From assembly GCF_001427125.1 (NCBI RefSeq), contig NZ_LMGK01000025.1, positions 523,339 through 587,338 of the forward strand: a stretch of DNA of 64,000 nt, in the 5' to 3' direction. Shown piece after piece: positions 24,123 to 32,855 of the stretch. This DNA is from Pseudomonas sp. Root562. Lineage in GTDB: Bacteria; Pseudomonadota; Gammaproteobacteria; Pseudomonadales; Pseudomonadaceae. How positions within the stretch are numbered: the stretch's first letter is position 1; every line of letters starts with the position of its first letter. Under the pieces are notes generated by a model. The model did not search any database, had not been told where the DNA came from, and saw only the letters and a list, made by a program, of their open reading frames with translations. The position numbers and the translations under genes were made by a program.

Positions 24123-24908
24123 TCAGCTGCCACCGAACCAGTTGTAGCCCTGGTCTTCCCAGTAGCCGCCGCTGTAGGTGTTGCTGACGAAAATCGCCTG
24201 AATGTGTTTGGGGTTCTTGTAGCCAAGCTTGGTGGGCATGCGCAGCTTCATCGGGAAGCCGTATTCGCGCGGCAGCACCGCGCCGTCGTACGTCAGCGCC
24301 AACAGGGTTTGCGCATGCAGTGCGGTGGCCATGTCGATGCTGGTGTAGTAGTCGTCGGCGCATTTGAAGCCGACGTATTTGGCGTCGGTGTCGGCGCCGA
24401 TGCGCTTGAGGAAGTCGCTGAAGCGTACGCCACCCCAACGGCCGATCGCGCTCCAGCCTTCAACGCAGATGTGCCGGGTGATCTGCTCGGTCTGGGCCAT
24501 GGCGCGCAGCTCTTCGAGGCGCCAGCTGCGCTTGTCGGCGACCCGTCCGGTGACTTCCAGACGATAGCTCTCCTCCTCCACCGTCGGTGCTTCGTCGATG
24601 CCGTAGAACGCATTGAACGGAAATGGCCGGGTGATCATCGACGCCGGATAGGTCGGGGCCATGGCGTTGGGGTTGAACAGCCAGCCCTGCACCCGGTCGT
24701 TGAAGCGCGACATCGATGACAACGCCGTCTCGACGCCGTCGTTGTCGGTGATGTTGCAACCCGACAACATCGCCACGCCACCAAGGGTCAGGCCACGCAA
24801 GAGGAACGAGCGACGCGAGCGGTCTTCAATCTGTGGTGCAAGGATTTTGCGGGCATCCGCGAGGATCGAAGCCTCATCCAGCCCGGGGACCTGAATACGC
24901 TTTTTCAT
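24123..24908 (-). CDS. Molybdopterin-dependent oxidoreductase (MsrP/sulfite-oxidase fold)
   Basis: The 261-residue protein has a late twin-arginine-like signal, SRRSFLLRGLTLGGVAML followed by SGCN, about residues 31-52; the Cys in SGC could be a lipobox. The catalytic domain has YRLEVTGRV, RHICVEGWSAIGRWGG (Cys that ligates molybdenum, about residue 153) and EYGFPMKLRMPTKLGYKNPK. It resembles MsrP (YedY), which repairs oxidised Met in the periplasm, but the substrate cannot be fixed. Its start overlaps the cytochrome b stop by 4 bp, so the two form an electron-transfer pair. Confidence 0.87.
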   Translation of the reverse strand: MKKRIQVPGLDEASILADARKILAPQIEDRSRRSFLLRGLTLGGVAMLSGCNITDNDGVETALSSMSRFNDRVQGWLFNPNAMAPTYPASMITRPFPFNAFYGIDEAPTVEEESYRLEVTGRVADKRSWRLEELRAMAQTEQITRHICVEGWSAIGRWGGVRFSDFLKRIGADTDAKYVGFKCADDYYTSIDMATALHAQTLLALTYDGAVLPREYGFPMKLRMPTKLGYKNPKHIQAIFVSNTYSGGYWEDQGYNWFGGS

Positions 24909-25522
24909 ACGTGCTCCTTGCGGCCAACGATCATGGCCAACAGCGTTTTAGGTACCAGCGCGACCATCACCAGATGCACCGCAACGAATGCCACTAACAG
25001 CGCCATGGCGAAGAAATGCACACGGCGCGCCCCTTCGTAACCCCACAGCAATTCACGCAGCAGCGGGAACTGCACCGACTTCCACAACACCAGCCCGGAG
25101 AGCACCAGCAGGGTGATGTCGATAATCACGAACAAATACGCAAACCGTTGCACCTGGTTGTAATGACTGAGGTCGGCATGCCCGAGTTTTCCGCGCAGTG
25201 CCGCCGACAAGTCGCGCAGCACACCATTGGGCGAAACCGGGAAAAAGCGCCGTTTCAAGCGACCACTGAAGACATTGATGAGCAGGTAGACGAGGCCGTT
25301 GATCGCCAGGAACCACATCGCCGCGAAGTGCCACTGAAGCGCCCCACCGAGCCAGCCGCCGAGGGTGATCGACGTGGGAAAACTGAAATCGTAGAGCGGC
25401 GAGGCGTTGTAGATGCGCCAACCACTGGTGACCATCACCAACACCGCCAGGGCGTTGAGCCAATGGGTCAGGCGCAGCCAGCGTGGATGACTGGCCTTGG
25501 GTGAGGCAGATGACTGCGACAT
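24905..25522 (-). CDS. Cytochrome b561-type membrane subunit
   Basis: The 205-residue protein has four or five membrane segments. RLTHWLNALAVLVMVTSGWR starts the first, with a heme His in THW. LQWHFAAMWFLAINGLVYLL is the second, and RVHFFAMALLVAFVAVHLVM near the C-terminus gives two more His. This is the bacterial cytochrome b561/Ni-hydrogenase b type. It probably passes quinol electrons to the molybdopterin enzyme encoded next (4-bp overlap), doing the job MsrQ does for MsrP. It is the first gene of the three-gene operon. Confidence 0.86.
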   Translation of the reverse strand: MSQSSASPKASHPRWLRLTHWLNALAVLVMVTSGWRIYNASPLYDFSFPTSITLGGWLGGALQWHFAAMWFLAINGLVYLLINVFSGRLKRRFFPVSPNGVLRDLSAALRGKLGHADLSHYNQVQRFAYLFVIIDITLLVLSGLVLWKSVQFPLLRELLWGYEGARRVHFFAMALLVAFVAVHLVMVALVPKTLLAMIVGRKEHV

Positions 25523-25638
25523 GTCCGGCTCCCGATGTGGTTGTTCGTTGGAGCCGAGTATGGGAGCCGGAAGATCGCCAAATCCTCACGCAAAGTTAAA
25601 TTTAATGTGATAACTGCTCACTCACAGCCACCCAAAAC

Positions 25639-25732
25639 CCTGTAGGAGCGAGCCTGCTCGCGATGGCATCAAGTCAGCCGACATTGATGTTGAATCTGAA
25701 ACCGTTATCGCGAGCAGGCTCGCTCCTACAGG
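25639..25732. repeat. REP inverted pair (REPIN)
   Basis: CCTGTAGGAGCGAGCCTGCT and its reverse complement flank a ~40-bp spacer, between the divergent cytochrome b and methyltransferase genes. Confidence 0.88.
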
Positions 25733-25803
25733 GGGCGGTGGTAGCCCGCCGAACGCGCAACTATGGTTAAATGCCGCCCCCCGCAACTTGCCGACCCAGA
25801 CCC

Positions 25804-26745
25804 ATGAACGCAGACGCCCTCTCCATCCTCCACGACCACTTGCTGACGGCACTGGCCACGCCTCCCGCCGAAACCCGGCGGCTGTTCCACGGCCGTGGCC
25901 GCTGCTGGCCGGGGCTGGAGCAGGTGACCGTGGACTGGCTGCAAGGCGTGGTGCTGGTGGCACTGTTCAAGGAGCCGGAAGCGGCGCAACTGGAGGACTT
26001 GAAGCAACGGCTGATGGCAATCACCCAATCACCGCAGTGGACACAATCCGGGGCGCACACGTTGTTGCTGCAGCACCGCTACCTGCTGCAAAGCACCACC
26101 GAATGGCTACTGGGCGATGTCATCGAAGAAATGACCATCACCGAAGGTGGCTTGAAGTACCGGGTGGACCTGGGCCGCAAGCAGAACACCGGGCTGTTCC
26201 TCGACATGCGCTATGGCCGCGATTGGGTACGGGCCAATGCCGGCGGCAAACGCATACTGAACCTGTTCGCCTACACCTGCGGCTTCTCGGTGGCGGCCAT
26301 CGAAGGCGGTGCGACGCACGTGGTCAACCTCGACATGTCCAGCCCGGCGCTGAGCCGTGGCCGCGACAATCACCGGCTCAATGGCCATGACCTGAGCCAG
26401 GTGACGTTCCTCGGCCACGACCTGTTCAAGTCCTGGGGCAAGGTGATCGGCAAAGGCCCGTACGACCTGGTGATCATCGACCCGCCGTCGTTCCAGAAAG
26501 GCAGTTTCCTGCTGACCAAGGATTATCAGCGGGTGCTGCGCCGATTGCCGGAACTGCTGACTGAAAACGGCACGGTGCTGGCCTGCATGAACGACCCGGC
26601 ATTCGGTGCCGATTTCCTCATCGACGGCGTGACGCGCGAGGCGCCGAGCCTGCGCTTTGAACAACGCCTGGAGAACCCGCCGGAGTTTCCCGATGCGGAT
26701 GTTGAGGCTGGGTTGAAGGCGTTAGTGTTTAAGTTGGATGAATAA
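25804..26745 (+). CDS. Class I SAM-dependent methyltransferase (RlmI/RlmK-like)
   Basis: The 313-residue protein has a Rossmann methyltransferase domain in its C-terminal two thirds: KRILNLFAYTCGFSVAAIEG (motif I, about residues 149-168), VVNLDMSSPAL (motif II) and YDLVIIDPPSFQKGSF (motif IV, DPPS). NPP- or DPP-type motifs mark RNA base methyltransferases of the RlmI/RlmK group, but the PUA domain is missing and the N-terminal ~100 residues are unlike it. ATG 25804 is chosen; a start 33 bp upstream is possible. Target RNA is unknown. Confidence 0.83.
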   Translation: MNADALSILHDHLLTALATPPAETRRLFHGRGRCWPGLEQVTVDWLQGVVLVALFKEPEAAQLEDLKQRLMAITQSPQWTQSGAHTLLLQHRYLLQSTTEWLLGDVIEEMTITEGGLKYRVDLGRKQNTGLFLDMRYGRDWVRANAGGKRILNLFAYTCGFSVAAIEGGATHVVNLDMSSPALSRGRDNHRLNGHDLSQVTFLGHDLFKSWGKVIGKGPYDLVIIDPPSFQKGSFLLTKDYQRVLRRLPELLTENGTVLACMNDPAFGADFLIDGVTREAPSLRFEQRLENPPEFPDADVEAGLKALVFKLDE

Positions 26746-26775
26746 ACGCGGTACTGCGACACCGCTTCTCTTTCA

Positions 26776-29565
26776 TTACTTGCCAAACAGCCTTTTTACA
26801 AACGACGACTTCTTGTTCTCTCTGTGAGTCGGTGGCAGCGCCGCAGCGACAGCGCCCCGGAAGGCTCGTCGAGTTGGGCTCGACTGTTGCTTACTCTTCA
26901 ATTGGGCTTCTTTGTCATGAGCTTCTTTTGCACGGATTTCGTGGGCCTCCAACCCTGAAGCCTCCATTTTGAAGATGATATTGACGCCTTCATTGTCACC
27001 CAAAAGGCCTTTGGCAGCTTCCCAGACACCTTGTTCTTTCAAATAGACAATCAAGCCTTTGAAGTTCGATTTGTAGGTATTTACAAGCTGCGAGTACTCC
27101 TCGGGCGAGCTAATTGAACCTATCCTGAGCGTCGAATCGAAAGACGGGCTTTCAGGAATAGGGACATAGCTCACTGAGCTTTGTCGCGGGGCAATCTCAC
27201 GAATCATCGCTTCCGCGTCAATTGAAGATTCGGGTTTATAGTGGCCGGAGTGGTTGTTAATGATGAGTTTTGAAGGGTCCTGCTCGTCAATCTTCAACAA
27301 ACCGGCAAACTCTGGCAACCCCATGCCGGGTTGAATACCCATGTGCTGAAAATACATGTTCGCAAAAAGACGAAGCTTACGGTCCTGATCACGAAACATG
27401 GCAATCGCGTGCCCGTCCGTGGAGGGTGTAAACACGGAACGTTCCTGCTCGTATACTTTCAGCCCTCGACCATAAACCGCCCCGGTACTCTTGAACTCAC
27501 TTTTGTGCTCATCCCACGTTAGCTCTTCGAACCACCCCGTACCAATGCTCTTCGCGAGAGCGTTGACGATGTCGGTAATAAAAATGCCCACCGGAATTTT
27601 TATCGTGCCTTGCCAGTCGTAAAAGCCGAGAGGATTATTTCCGACTATCTTATAAACATTGAGGCCATCCACCGTCCCCGCTGGATCCGGACTTAGCCAC
27701 CGCTGCAACCACGGGGCGTAATACCGATGCCCGTAGTAATACAACCCTGTCGCATCCCGCTCCTTGCCCGAATAACGAATAGTCTTGTACTTCGCCACTA
27801 GCGCACTTCTCCCCGCCCAGCACGCCGTACCGCCAAAGGGGTAATAGTGTTCCTGGGTCAGCAATCCTGCCTGTTCATCCAGCTCCAAAGTGCTGGAGCC
27901 GAGGTGATCGCTGACGCTGTATCGCAACTGGTCTCTGTGCGCGCCTTCGGGCCAGTGCAGCACCCGTACATTGCTGCGTCCAGCTTCGACGCTGATCACG
28001 TGATGCTCTTCACCCTCGGCTTGGCGGTGGATTTCCAGGCCGGGAAGGTAACGCGCCTCGCAGCGCTGGGTGCGGCCACTGCGGCGCGCGAATCCGGTTT
28101 TGCGCACACGATGACCCGGGCGGTCATAGTCGTAGCATTCGTAGTCATCAGGTTCGGCTTCGCGTTTGACCAACGTCACGCGGCTCAGTTGGTTGCGACT
28201 GCCCCAAACCATCGCCTGGCCGCGTTGCAGCTCATGTTGATTACCACCGGCATCGAAACCCAAAGCGATGTCCGGCTCGCCCGGCAATGAACCGTCGTCC
28301 CGTTGCGCGATACTGCGGTTGCTGCGCGCCGAGGTAAACATCGAGAACCCGGGGGCGTCGCTGTGGTGGCGGGTGATCAAGTTGCCGCCGCGGTCGTAGT
28401 CGAAACGCTGGCAGTAGTTGCGTCGTTGAGTGGGATCCAGTGGTGTAGGCAACAGCGCTGGCAACGCAGGTCCATGGCTGGGCTGGCTGACTTCCCAGCC
28501 TCGGGCTTCGACCAGTTGATACAGAGTATCGTAACGGTAGCGACTGATCGGCTCGATACGCTGACTGTTGAAATGGCTCACCGGCCGGGATCTGTCTTCC
28601 AGTTCGACAATATTGTTTCCCGCATCGTGGCGATAGTTCAGGTCCTGCAGCGGTTTTTGATTGGCGATCCCCGCCACCAACCTGACCAACCGTCCATCAT
28701 CGGCCGCGTACTCGACGTGAGTCACCACCCCGTTACCGGCGATTTCGCTTTCGACCTGATCCTGGGCGTTGTAGCGGATGCCACTGACCAGACATTGCGC
28801 TGCACTCGCTTCGCCGGCCATTTGCAACCAGACCTCACTCAACTGGCCTGCCACGTCGTAAGTAAAACTGCGAACGTTGCCCATCGCATCGACCTGTCGC
28901 TTGAGTTCACCTGCCGGATTGAAAGCCTGACGAGTGATGAACGATTGCGCTTCCAGATATTCGTCCCGGGCATCAAGCTCCAACGGCCAGTCGGGGGGTT
29001 CCAGTTCAAGGAGCAAGCGTTGCTCTTCAATCAGCACTGCACCGGCAAGCCCGTAGCCCGCCAACCGTTGTGTGCCTGCCGGATGGTCATGGCGAATCAA
29101 CTGACCGCACTGGTTTTGCACGGCGTACCCGAGCTCTGCGCCGCCATAGCTCAAGCGTTCCACCACACGCGAATCGTCGCCGGCAGTTTGCTCAGTGACG
29201 CAAATCGGGCGTCGCTGATCATCAAACTCAGTGTGACGCTGACTGCCCCGTGCATCCCAGAATGAACAGAGTGAACCACCCTGATCCAACAAGCTCAACT
29301 GCCAACCCGCATCGACGCTGTCCGCCAGCAATGGCCGACCGCTCAAACCATAGATCGTCGCCAGGTTCGGCTTTGGCGCCGCGTCCCACAAACGCGGGTC
29401 CCATGATTCAACCAAGCGCCCCGCTACATCGAAGCGTTGCCGGGTGATACGTGGATCGCTGACTGGGCTGTCGGGATGACGGCAAAAACCCACGCTGCGG
29501 ATTGCCAGCGTGCGCGGATCGATGACCGACAGGGTCGGCGTGGCGAAGTGGTGATGAGCGTTCAC
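26776..29565 (-). CDS. TccC-like RHS protein with a C-terminal effector-like domain
   Basis: The 929-residue protein has a GTG start preceded by AAGGA. The N-terminus (FATPTLSVIDPRTLAIRSVG, then DPRITRQRFDVAGRLVESWD) matches the C subunit of insecticidal Tc toxins. YD repeats fill the middle, and the RHS core ends at DGLNVYKIVGNNPLGFYDWQ (about residues 655-680), where TccC proteins cut themselves. The variable tail of ~250 residues contains NNHSGHYKPESS (about residue 770), like the HSGHYxPT segment of plant IQM proteins, then a charged coiled-coil-like stretch and a basic end. No TcA or TcB gene is present. Confidence 0.8.
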   Translation of the reverse strand: MNAHHHFATPTLSVIDPRTLAIRSVGFCRHPDSPVSDPRITRQRFDVAGRLVESWDPRLWDAAPKPNLATIYGLSGRPLLADSVDAGWQLSLLDQGGSLCSFWDARGSQRHTEFDDQRRPICVTEQTAGDDSRVVERLSYGGAELGYAVQNQCGQLIRHDHPAGTQRLAGYGLAGAVLIEEQRLLLELEPPDWPLELDARDEYLEAQSFITRQAFNPAGELKRQVDAMGNVRSFTYDVAGQLSEVWLQMAGEASAAQCLVSGIRYNAQDQVESEIAGNGVVTHVEYAADDGRLVRLVAGIANQKPLQDLNYRHDAGNNIVELEDRSRPVSHFNSQRIEPISRYRYDTLYQLVEARGWEVSQPSHGPALPALLPTPLDPTQRRNYCQRFDYDRGGNLITRHHSDAPGFSMFTSARSNRSIAQRDDGSLPGEPDIALGFDAGGNQHELQRGQAMVWGSRNQLSRVTLVKREAEPDDYECYDYDRPGHRVRKTGFARRSGRTQRCEARYLPGLEIHRQAEGEEHHVISVEAGRSNVRVLHWPEGAHRDQLRYSVSDHLGSSTLELDEQAGLLTQEHYYPFGGTACWAGRSALVAKYKTIRYSGKERDATGLYYYGHRYYAPWLQRWLSPDPAGTVDGLNVYKIVGNNPLGFYDWQGTIKIPVGIFITDIVNALAKSIGTGWFEELTWDEHKSEFKSTGAVYGRGLKVYEQERSVFTPSTDGHAIAMFRDQDRKLRLFANMYFQHMGIQPGMGLPEFAGLLKIDEQDPSKLIINNHSGHYKPESSIDAEAMIREIAPRQSSVSYVPIPESPSFDSTLRIGSISSPEEYSQLVNTYKSNFKGLIVYLKEQGVWEAAKGLLGDNEGVNIIFKMEASGLEAHEIRAKEAHDKEAQLKSKQQSSPTRRAFRGAVAAALPPTHRENKKSSFVKRLFGK

Positions 29566-29660
29566 GGCATCGAAAGTCCTTCGCACTGGTCGAGGAAAGA
29601 CTGAGCCTTTTTTGATTAGATCGATACTGTAAAAAGTAACAGGTAAGCGCGTGTAAATCG

Positions 29661-30434
29661 CTATCGCGGATTTAGCACCAAAGCGAACAACTCCCCATGC
29701 CCGTTCACATTGAGCTTGTGATAAAGGTTGCGCCGATGCACCTTCACTGTCTCGGGTGAAATGCCCATCTGCTGGGCGATGGCCTTGCTGGAGAAGCCCT
29801 GGAGGATCAGCCGCGCGGTTTCGATCTCGCGCACTGACAGGCGCGCATCGAAGCGATCGAGCAGCGTTGCCAGATCTCCGGCCACGGCCTCGGCGACTGG
29901 TCCTTCCGGCGGCAGCAATCGCAGGTGTCGGCGCATGGCGGCCAGCACCCAGTCGCGCACGCACAACAGACGGCCCTGCTCTTCGAGGCTGAAGCGTGTC
30001 GAGCGCCCGAGAGAAAGGCCCAGCACCGCGCCATCGACGTTGACCATGAACTGCAACTCGTCGCCGCCGACCACCGAGCGGAAGTAGCTCAAGTAATACT
30101 CGCTGTGTTGGAACTGGTCCGGGGCCACCGATTCGAGGCTGTGCAAGCCGTCGGCAATGCCGGCACAGGCCGCTTGATAGAACGGGTCGAGCAAGTACAT
30201 GCCGGCGCTGTAATCTGCCAGGTCTTCGTGCTCCTCGCCGCTGCCTTTGGCGTCGAAATCAATGAGCAGGCGCGGTACCCGACCCGGCCTCATCACCGCG
30301 ACCAGGGCGTTGTCCAGCGGCACCAGCAGGCGCAGGGTGTCGACCAGCGCACGCCAGAACCCTTCCTCGCCCAACGTGGCAAACACGCGCGCCAGCCCTT
30401 GGTGCAGCGGCAACTCTTTCAACAACGCGTCCAC
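29661..30434 (-). CDS. LuxR family transcriptional regulator
   Basis: The 257-residue protein has an unassigned N-terminal sensing region and a C-terminal LuxR/GerE helix-turn-helix: LSVREIETARLILQGFSSKA, IAQQMGISPETVKVHRRNLY, KLNVNGHGELF (about residues 192-250). There is no classic acyl-homoserine-lactone domain signature and no luxI nearby. The GTG start has AGGGG at a good distance. It is divergent from a PotF-like binding protein gene with a 110-bp gap, so it likely controls that gene and the peptidase behind it in response to a small molecule. Confidence 0.85.
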   Translation of the reverse strand: MDALLKELPLHQGLARVFATLGEEGFWRALVDTLRLLVPLDNALVAVMRPGRVPRLLIDFDAKGSGEEHEDLADYSAGMYLLDPFYQAACAGIADGLHSLESVAPDQFQHSEYYLSYFRSVVGGDELQFMVNVDGAVLGLSLGRSTRFSLEEQGRLLCVRDWVLAAMRRHLRLLPPEGPVAEAVAGDLATLLDRFDARLSVREIETARLILQGFSSKAIAQQMGISPETVKVHRRNLYHKLNVNGHGELFALVLNPR

Positions 30435-30450
30435 GCCCTACCCCTTTCGA

Positions 30451-30475
30451 GTAACCCATGATGGGAATGGGTAAC
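30451..30475. promoter_or_regulatory. Imperfect palindrome between luxR-type and potF-like genes
   Basis: GTAACCCAT and ATGGGTAAC face each other around GATGGGA, with the inner six bases forming a perfect ACCCAT/ATGGGT inverted repeat. It lies between the divergent LuxR and PotF-like genes, where a LuxR-type operator would sit. This rests on position and symmetry only. Confidence 0.4.
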
Positions 30476-30544
30476 GGCCAGCCCCGTCGATACCCTGCAA
30501 GCTCCTGAACATCACCGGCCGCAGCAGGCCAGGAGTGCCGCATC

Positions 30545-31648
30545 ATGAGTGGTCATCGCTCGTATTTCAATCTGGGGTTTGGCGCCTGTCTGGCGGTTTC
30601 GCTGTCGGCGGTGGCGGCCGAGGCCCCAACCGTTCACGTCTACAACTGGTATGACTACATCGGCCCGAACACCCTGCATGACTTCAAGCGTGACACCGGT
30701 ATCCAGCCCGTCTACGACACCTTCGACAGCGCCGAAGTGCTCGAAGGCAAACTGTTGACCAGCCGCAGTGGCTACGACGTGGTGGTGGCCAGCAACTTCA
30801 GCCTGCCAACGCTGATCAAGGCCGGTGCCCTGGCGCCGCTGCCCCGCGCTGATATGCCTGATTTCAAGAACATGGACAGCGACCTGCTGGCGAAACTGGC
30901 CCACAACGATCCGGGTAACCAGTACGCCGTGCCGTATCTGTGGGGCACCAACGGCATCGGCTACAACATCGACAAAGTGCGGGCGGTACTTGGCGACAAA
31001 GCGCCGGTGGATTCCTGGGACCTGGTGTTCAAGGAAGAAAACCTGGCCAAACTCGGCGAATGCGGCGTGGCGATGCTCGACTCGCCGTCGGAAATGCTCC
31101 CGGTCGCCCTGCACTACCTTGGCCTGCCGCCCAACAGCACCAACCCCGAGGATTACAAGAAGGCCGAAGCGTTGCTGCTCAAACTGCGCCCGCATATCGC
31201 CTACTTCAATTCGTCGAAATTCATCAGTGATCTGTCCAACGGCAACATCTGTGTTGCGGTCGGTTGGTCCGGCGCGATGCTGGAAGCCAAGGCGACCGCC
31301 GAGCAAGCCGGCAACGGCGTGAAGATCGCCTACAGCTTGCCCAAGGAAGGCGCGCCGGTGTGGTTCGACACGCTGGTGTTGCTCAAGGACGCGCCGCATC
31401 CACAACAAGGGTTGGCTTTCATCGATTACCTGATACGCGCCGAGGTCATCGCCCCGGTCAGCAATCACCTCAACTACCCCAATGGCAACCGCAATGCCAC
31501 GGCGCTGGTGGCTGAGGCGACCCGCAACAACCCTGCGGTCTACCCGTCAGCCGCAGCCCTGGCCACTTTGTTCACTCTGCAACCTTTGCCGCCGGCTACC
31601 GAACGGGTACGGACGCGGATCTGGAGCAAGGTCAAGAACGGTCAATAA
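30545..31648 (+). CDS. PotF-like polyamine-type ABC substrate-binding protein
   Basis: The 367-residue protein has a short signal peptide (LGFGACLAVSLSAVAAEA) and the PotF/SpuD pattern: VHVYNWYDYIGPNTLHDFKR at the mature start, a hinge in VPYLWGTNGIGYNIDKV and CVAVGWSGAML near residue 240. These periplasmic proteins bind putrescine, spermidine or related amines. No permease or ATPase gene is adjacent, so it must use a transporter encoded elsewhere or act as a sensor. It is followed 35 bp later by a P1 peptidase gene, an unusual partner. Confidence 0.86.
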   Translation: MSGHRSYFNLGFGACLAVSLSAVAAEAPTVHVYNWYDYIGPNTLHDFKRDTGIQPVYDTFDSAEVLEGKLLTSRSGYDVVVASNFSLPTLIKAGALAPLPRADMPDFKNMDSDLLAKLAHNDPGNQYAVPYLWGTNGIGYNIDKVRAVLGDKAPVDSWDLVFKEENLAKLGECGVAMLDSPSEMLPVALHYLGLPPNSTNPEDYKKAEALLLKLRPHIAYFNSSKFISDLSNGNICVAVGWSGAMLEAKATAEQAGNGVKIAYSLPKEGAPVWFDTLVLLKDAPHPQQGLAFIDYLIRAEVIAPVSNHLNYPNGNRNATALVAEATRNNPAVYPSAAALATLFTLQPLPPATERVRTRIWSKVKNGQ

Positions 31649-31683
31649 CCCACGCCCCACCTTTCCACCCGCGACTTCTGAAG

Positions 31684-32826
31684 ATGAGAAAACCGATGAA
31701 ACCACGTGCCCGCGACCTGAACATTCGATTCGGCCAACTGCAACCCGGCCCGCTCAACGCCATTACCGACGTGCCCGGTGTACGGGTCGGCCACAGCAAT
31801 GTGCGAGGACGCACCGCCAAGGGTCGCGACATCCTCACCGGGGTAACCGTGATTGAACCGCGTGCCGGTTCCACCAGCCAGCAACCGTGTTTCGCCGGGG
31901 TCCATGTGCTCAATGGCAATGGCGACGCCACGGGGCTTGAATGGATCCGCGAGGCCGGTTTGCTGACCAGCCCGATCGCCTTCACCAACACCCATAGCCT
32001 GGGCGTGGTGCGCGATGCGCTGATCGCCGTGGACCGTGAGCAGCAACCGGACGACGGCAGGCTCTACTGGAACATGCCGGTGGTGCTGGAAACCTATGAC
32101 GGTTTGCTCAACGACATCAACGGCTTTCACGTGAAACCCGAGCACGTCGCCGAAGCCGTGCGCAGTGCCAAGAGCGGCCCTGTGACAGAAGGCAATGTCG
32201 GCGGTGGCAGCGGCATGATCTGCCACGAATTCAAGGGGGGCATCGGCACCGCCTCGCGGCGCCTGAGCGATGCCCAGGGTGGCTGGACGGTGGGTGCCAT
32301 CGTGCAGGCCAACCACGGCATCCGGCAGGAATTGCGCGTCGATGGCTACCCGGTCGGGCGCTACATGGATCAGGTCGACTCGCCGTTTCTCAAGGCCGCG
32401 TTGCCGCATCCGGGCATGGGTTCTATCGTCGTCTGCCTGGCCACCGATGCGCCGTTGCTGCCGCACCAGTGCACTCGGCTGGCGCAGCGTGCCAGCCTCG
32501 GCCTTGCCCGCACCGGCGGCGGCAATGAAGACCACAGTGGCGACATCTTCATCGCCTTCGCCACCGGCAACCAGCACGTGCCCCCGGCGGCGTACGAGCG
32601 TAAAAAAGCCGCCACCACTGATGGTCTGTGCATGGTCAACAACGACCACATCAGCGAGCTGTTCCTGGCCGCGACCGAAGCCGTGGAAGAAGCCATCATC
32701 AATGCCGTACTGGCCGCCGAAACCGCCGAAGGCAATGGTCACGCGGTGCCGGGGCTGGATGCCGAAACGTTGCTGCAAGCACTGCGTCGGGCCGGGTGGC
32801 CGGGGGACGCGACTAGTGGTACTTGA
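31684..32826 (+). CDS. P1 family peptidase (DmpA/beta-aminopeptidase-like)
   Basis: The 380-residue protein matches the N-terminal-nucleophile aminopeptidases DmpA and BapA: GPLNAITDVPGVRVGHSNV near residue 20, EGNVGGGSGMICHEFKGG near residue 170 and NEDHSGDIFIAFATGN near residue 280, where the precursor would cut itself to expose the nucleophile. Family members cleave D-amino-acid, beta-peptide or amide substrates. It is probably cotranscribed with the PotF-like gene, suggesting that an amine or peptide conjugate is bound and hydrolysed under LuxR control. The -35 of a candidate small RNA overlaps its stop codon. Confidence 0.86.
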   Translation: MRKPMKPRARDLNIRFGQLQPGPLNAITDVPGVRVGHSNVRGRTAKGRDILTGVTVIEPRAGSTSQQPCFAGVHVLNGNGDATGLEWIREAGLLTSPIAFTNTHSLGVVRDALIAVDREQQPDDGRLYWNMPVVLETYDGLLNDINGFHVKPEHVAEAVRSAKSGPVTEGNVGGGSGMICHEFKGGIGTASRRLSDAQGGWTVGAIVQANHGIRQELRVDGYPVGRYMDQVDSPFLKAALPHPGMGSIVVCLATDAPLLPHQCTRLAQRASLGLARTGGGNEDHSGDIFIAFATGNQHVPPAAYERKKAATTDGLCMVNNDHISELFLAATEAVEEAIINAVLAAETAEGNGHAVPGLDAETLLQALRRAGWPGDATSGT

Positions 32827-32851
32827 GTGAAACACTTGGTCTTTCTAGGAT
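32823..32851 (+). promoter_or_regulatory. Sigma-70-type promoter for the candidate small RNA
   Basis: TTGAGT (32823-32828) and TAGGAT (32846-32851) are separated by 17 bp, a good housekeeping promoter. It points to the structured region at 32855-33001. The expected transcript start is about 32858. Confidence 0.5.
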
Positions 32852-32855
32852 GAAC

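Noticed and set aside
29566..29964. A 133-residue N-terminal extension of the TccC-like protein
   Set aside because: It overlaps the LuxR gene, is low-complexity and Arg-rich, and the normal TccC N-terminus begins at the GTG at 29565 with AAGGA upstream.
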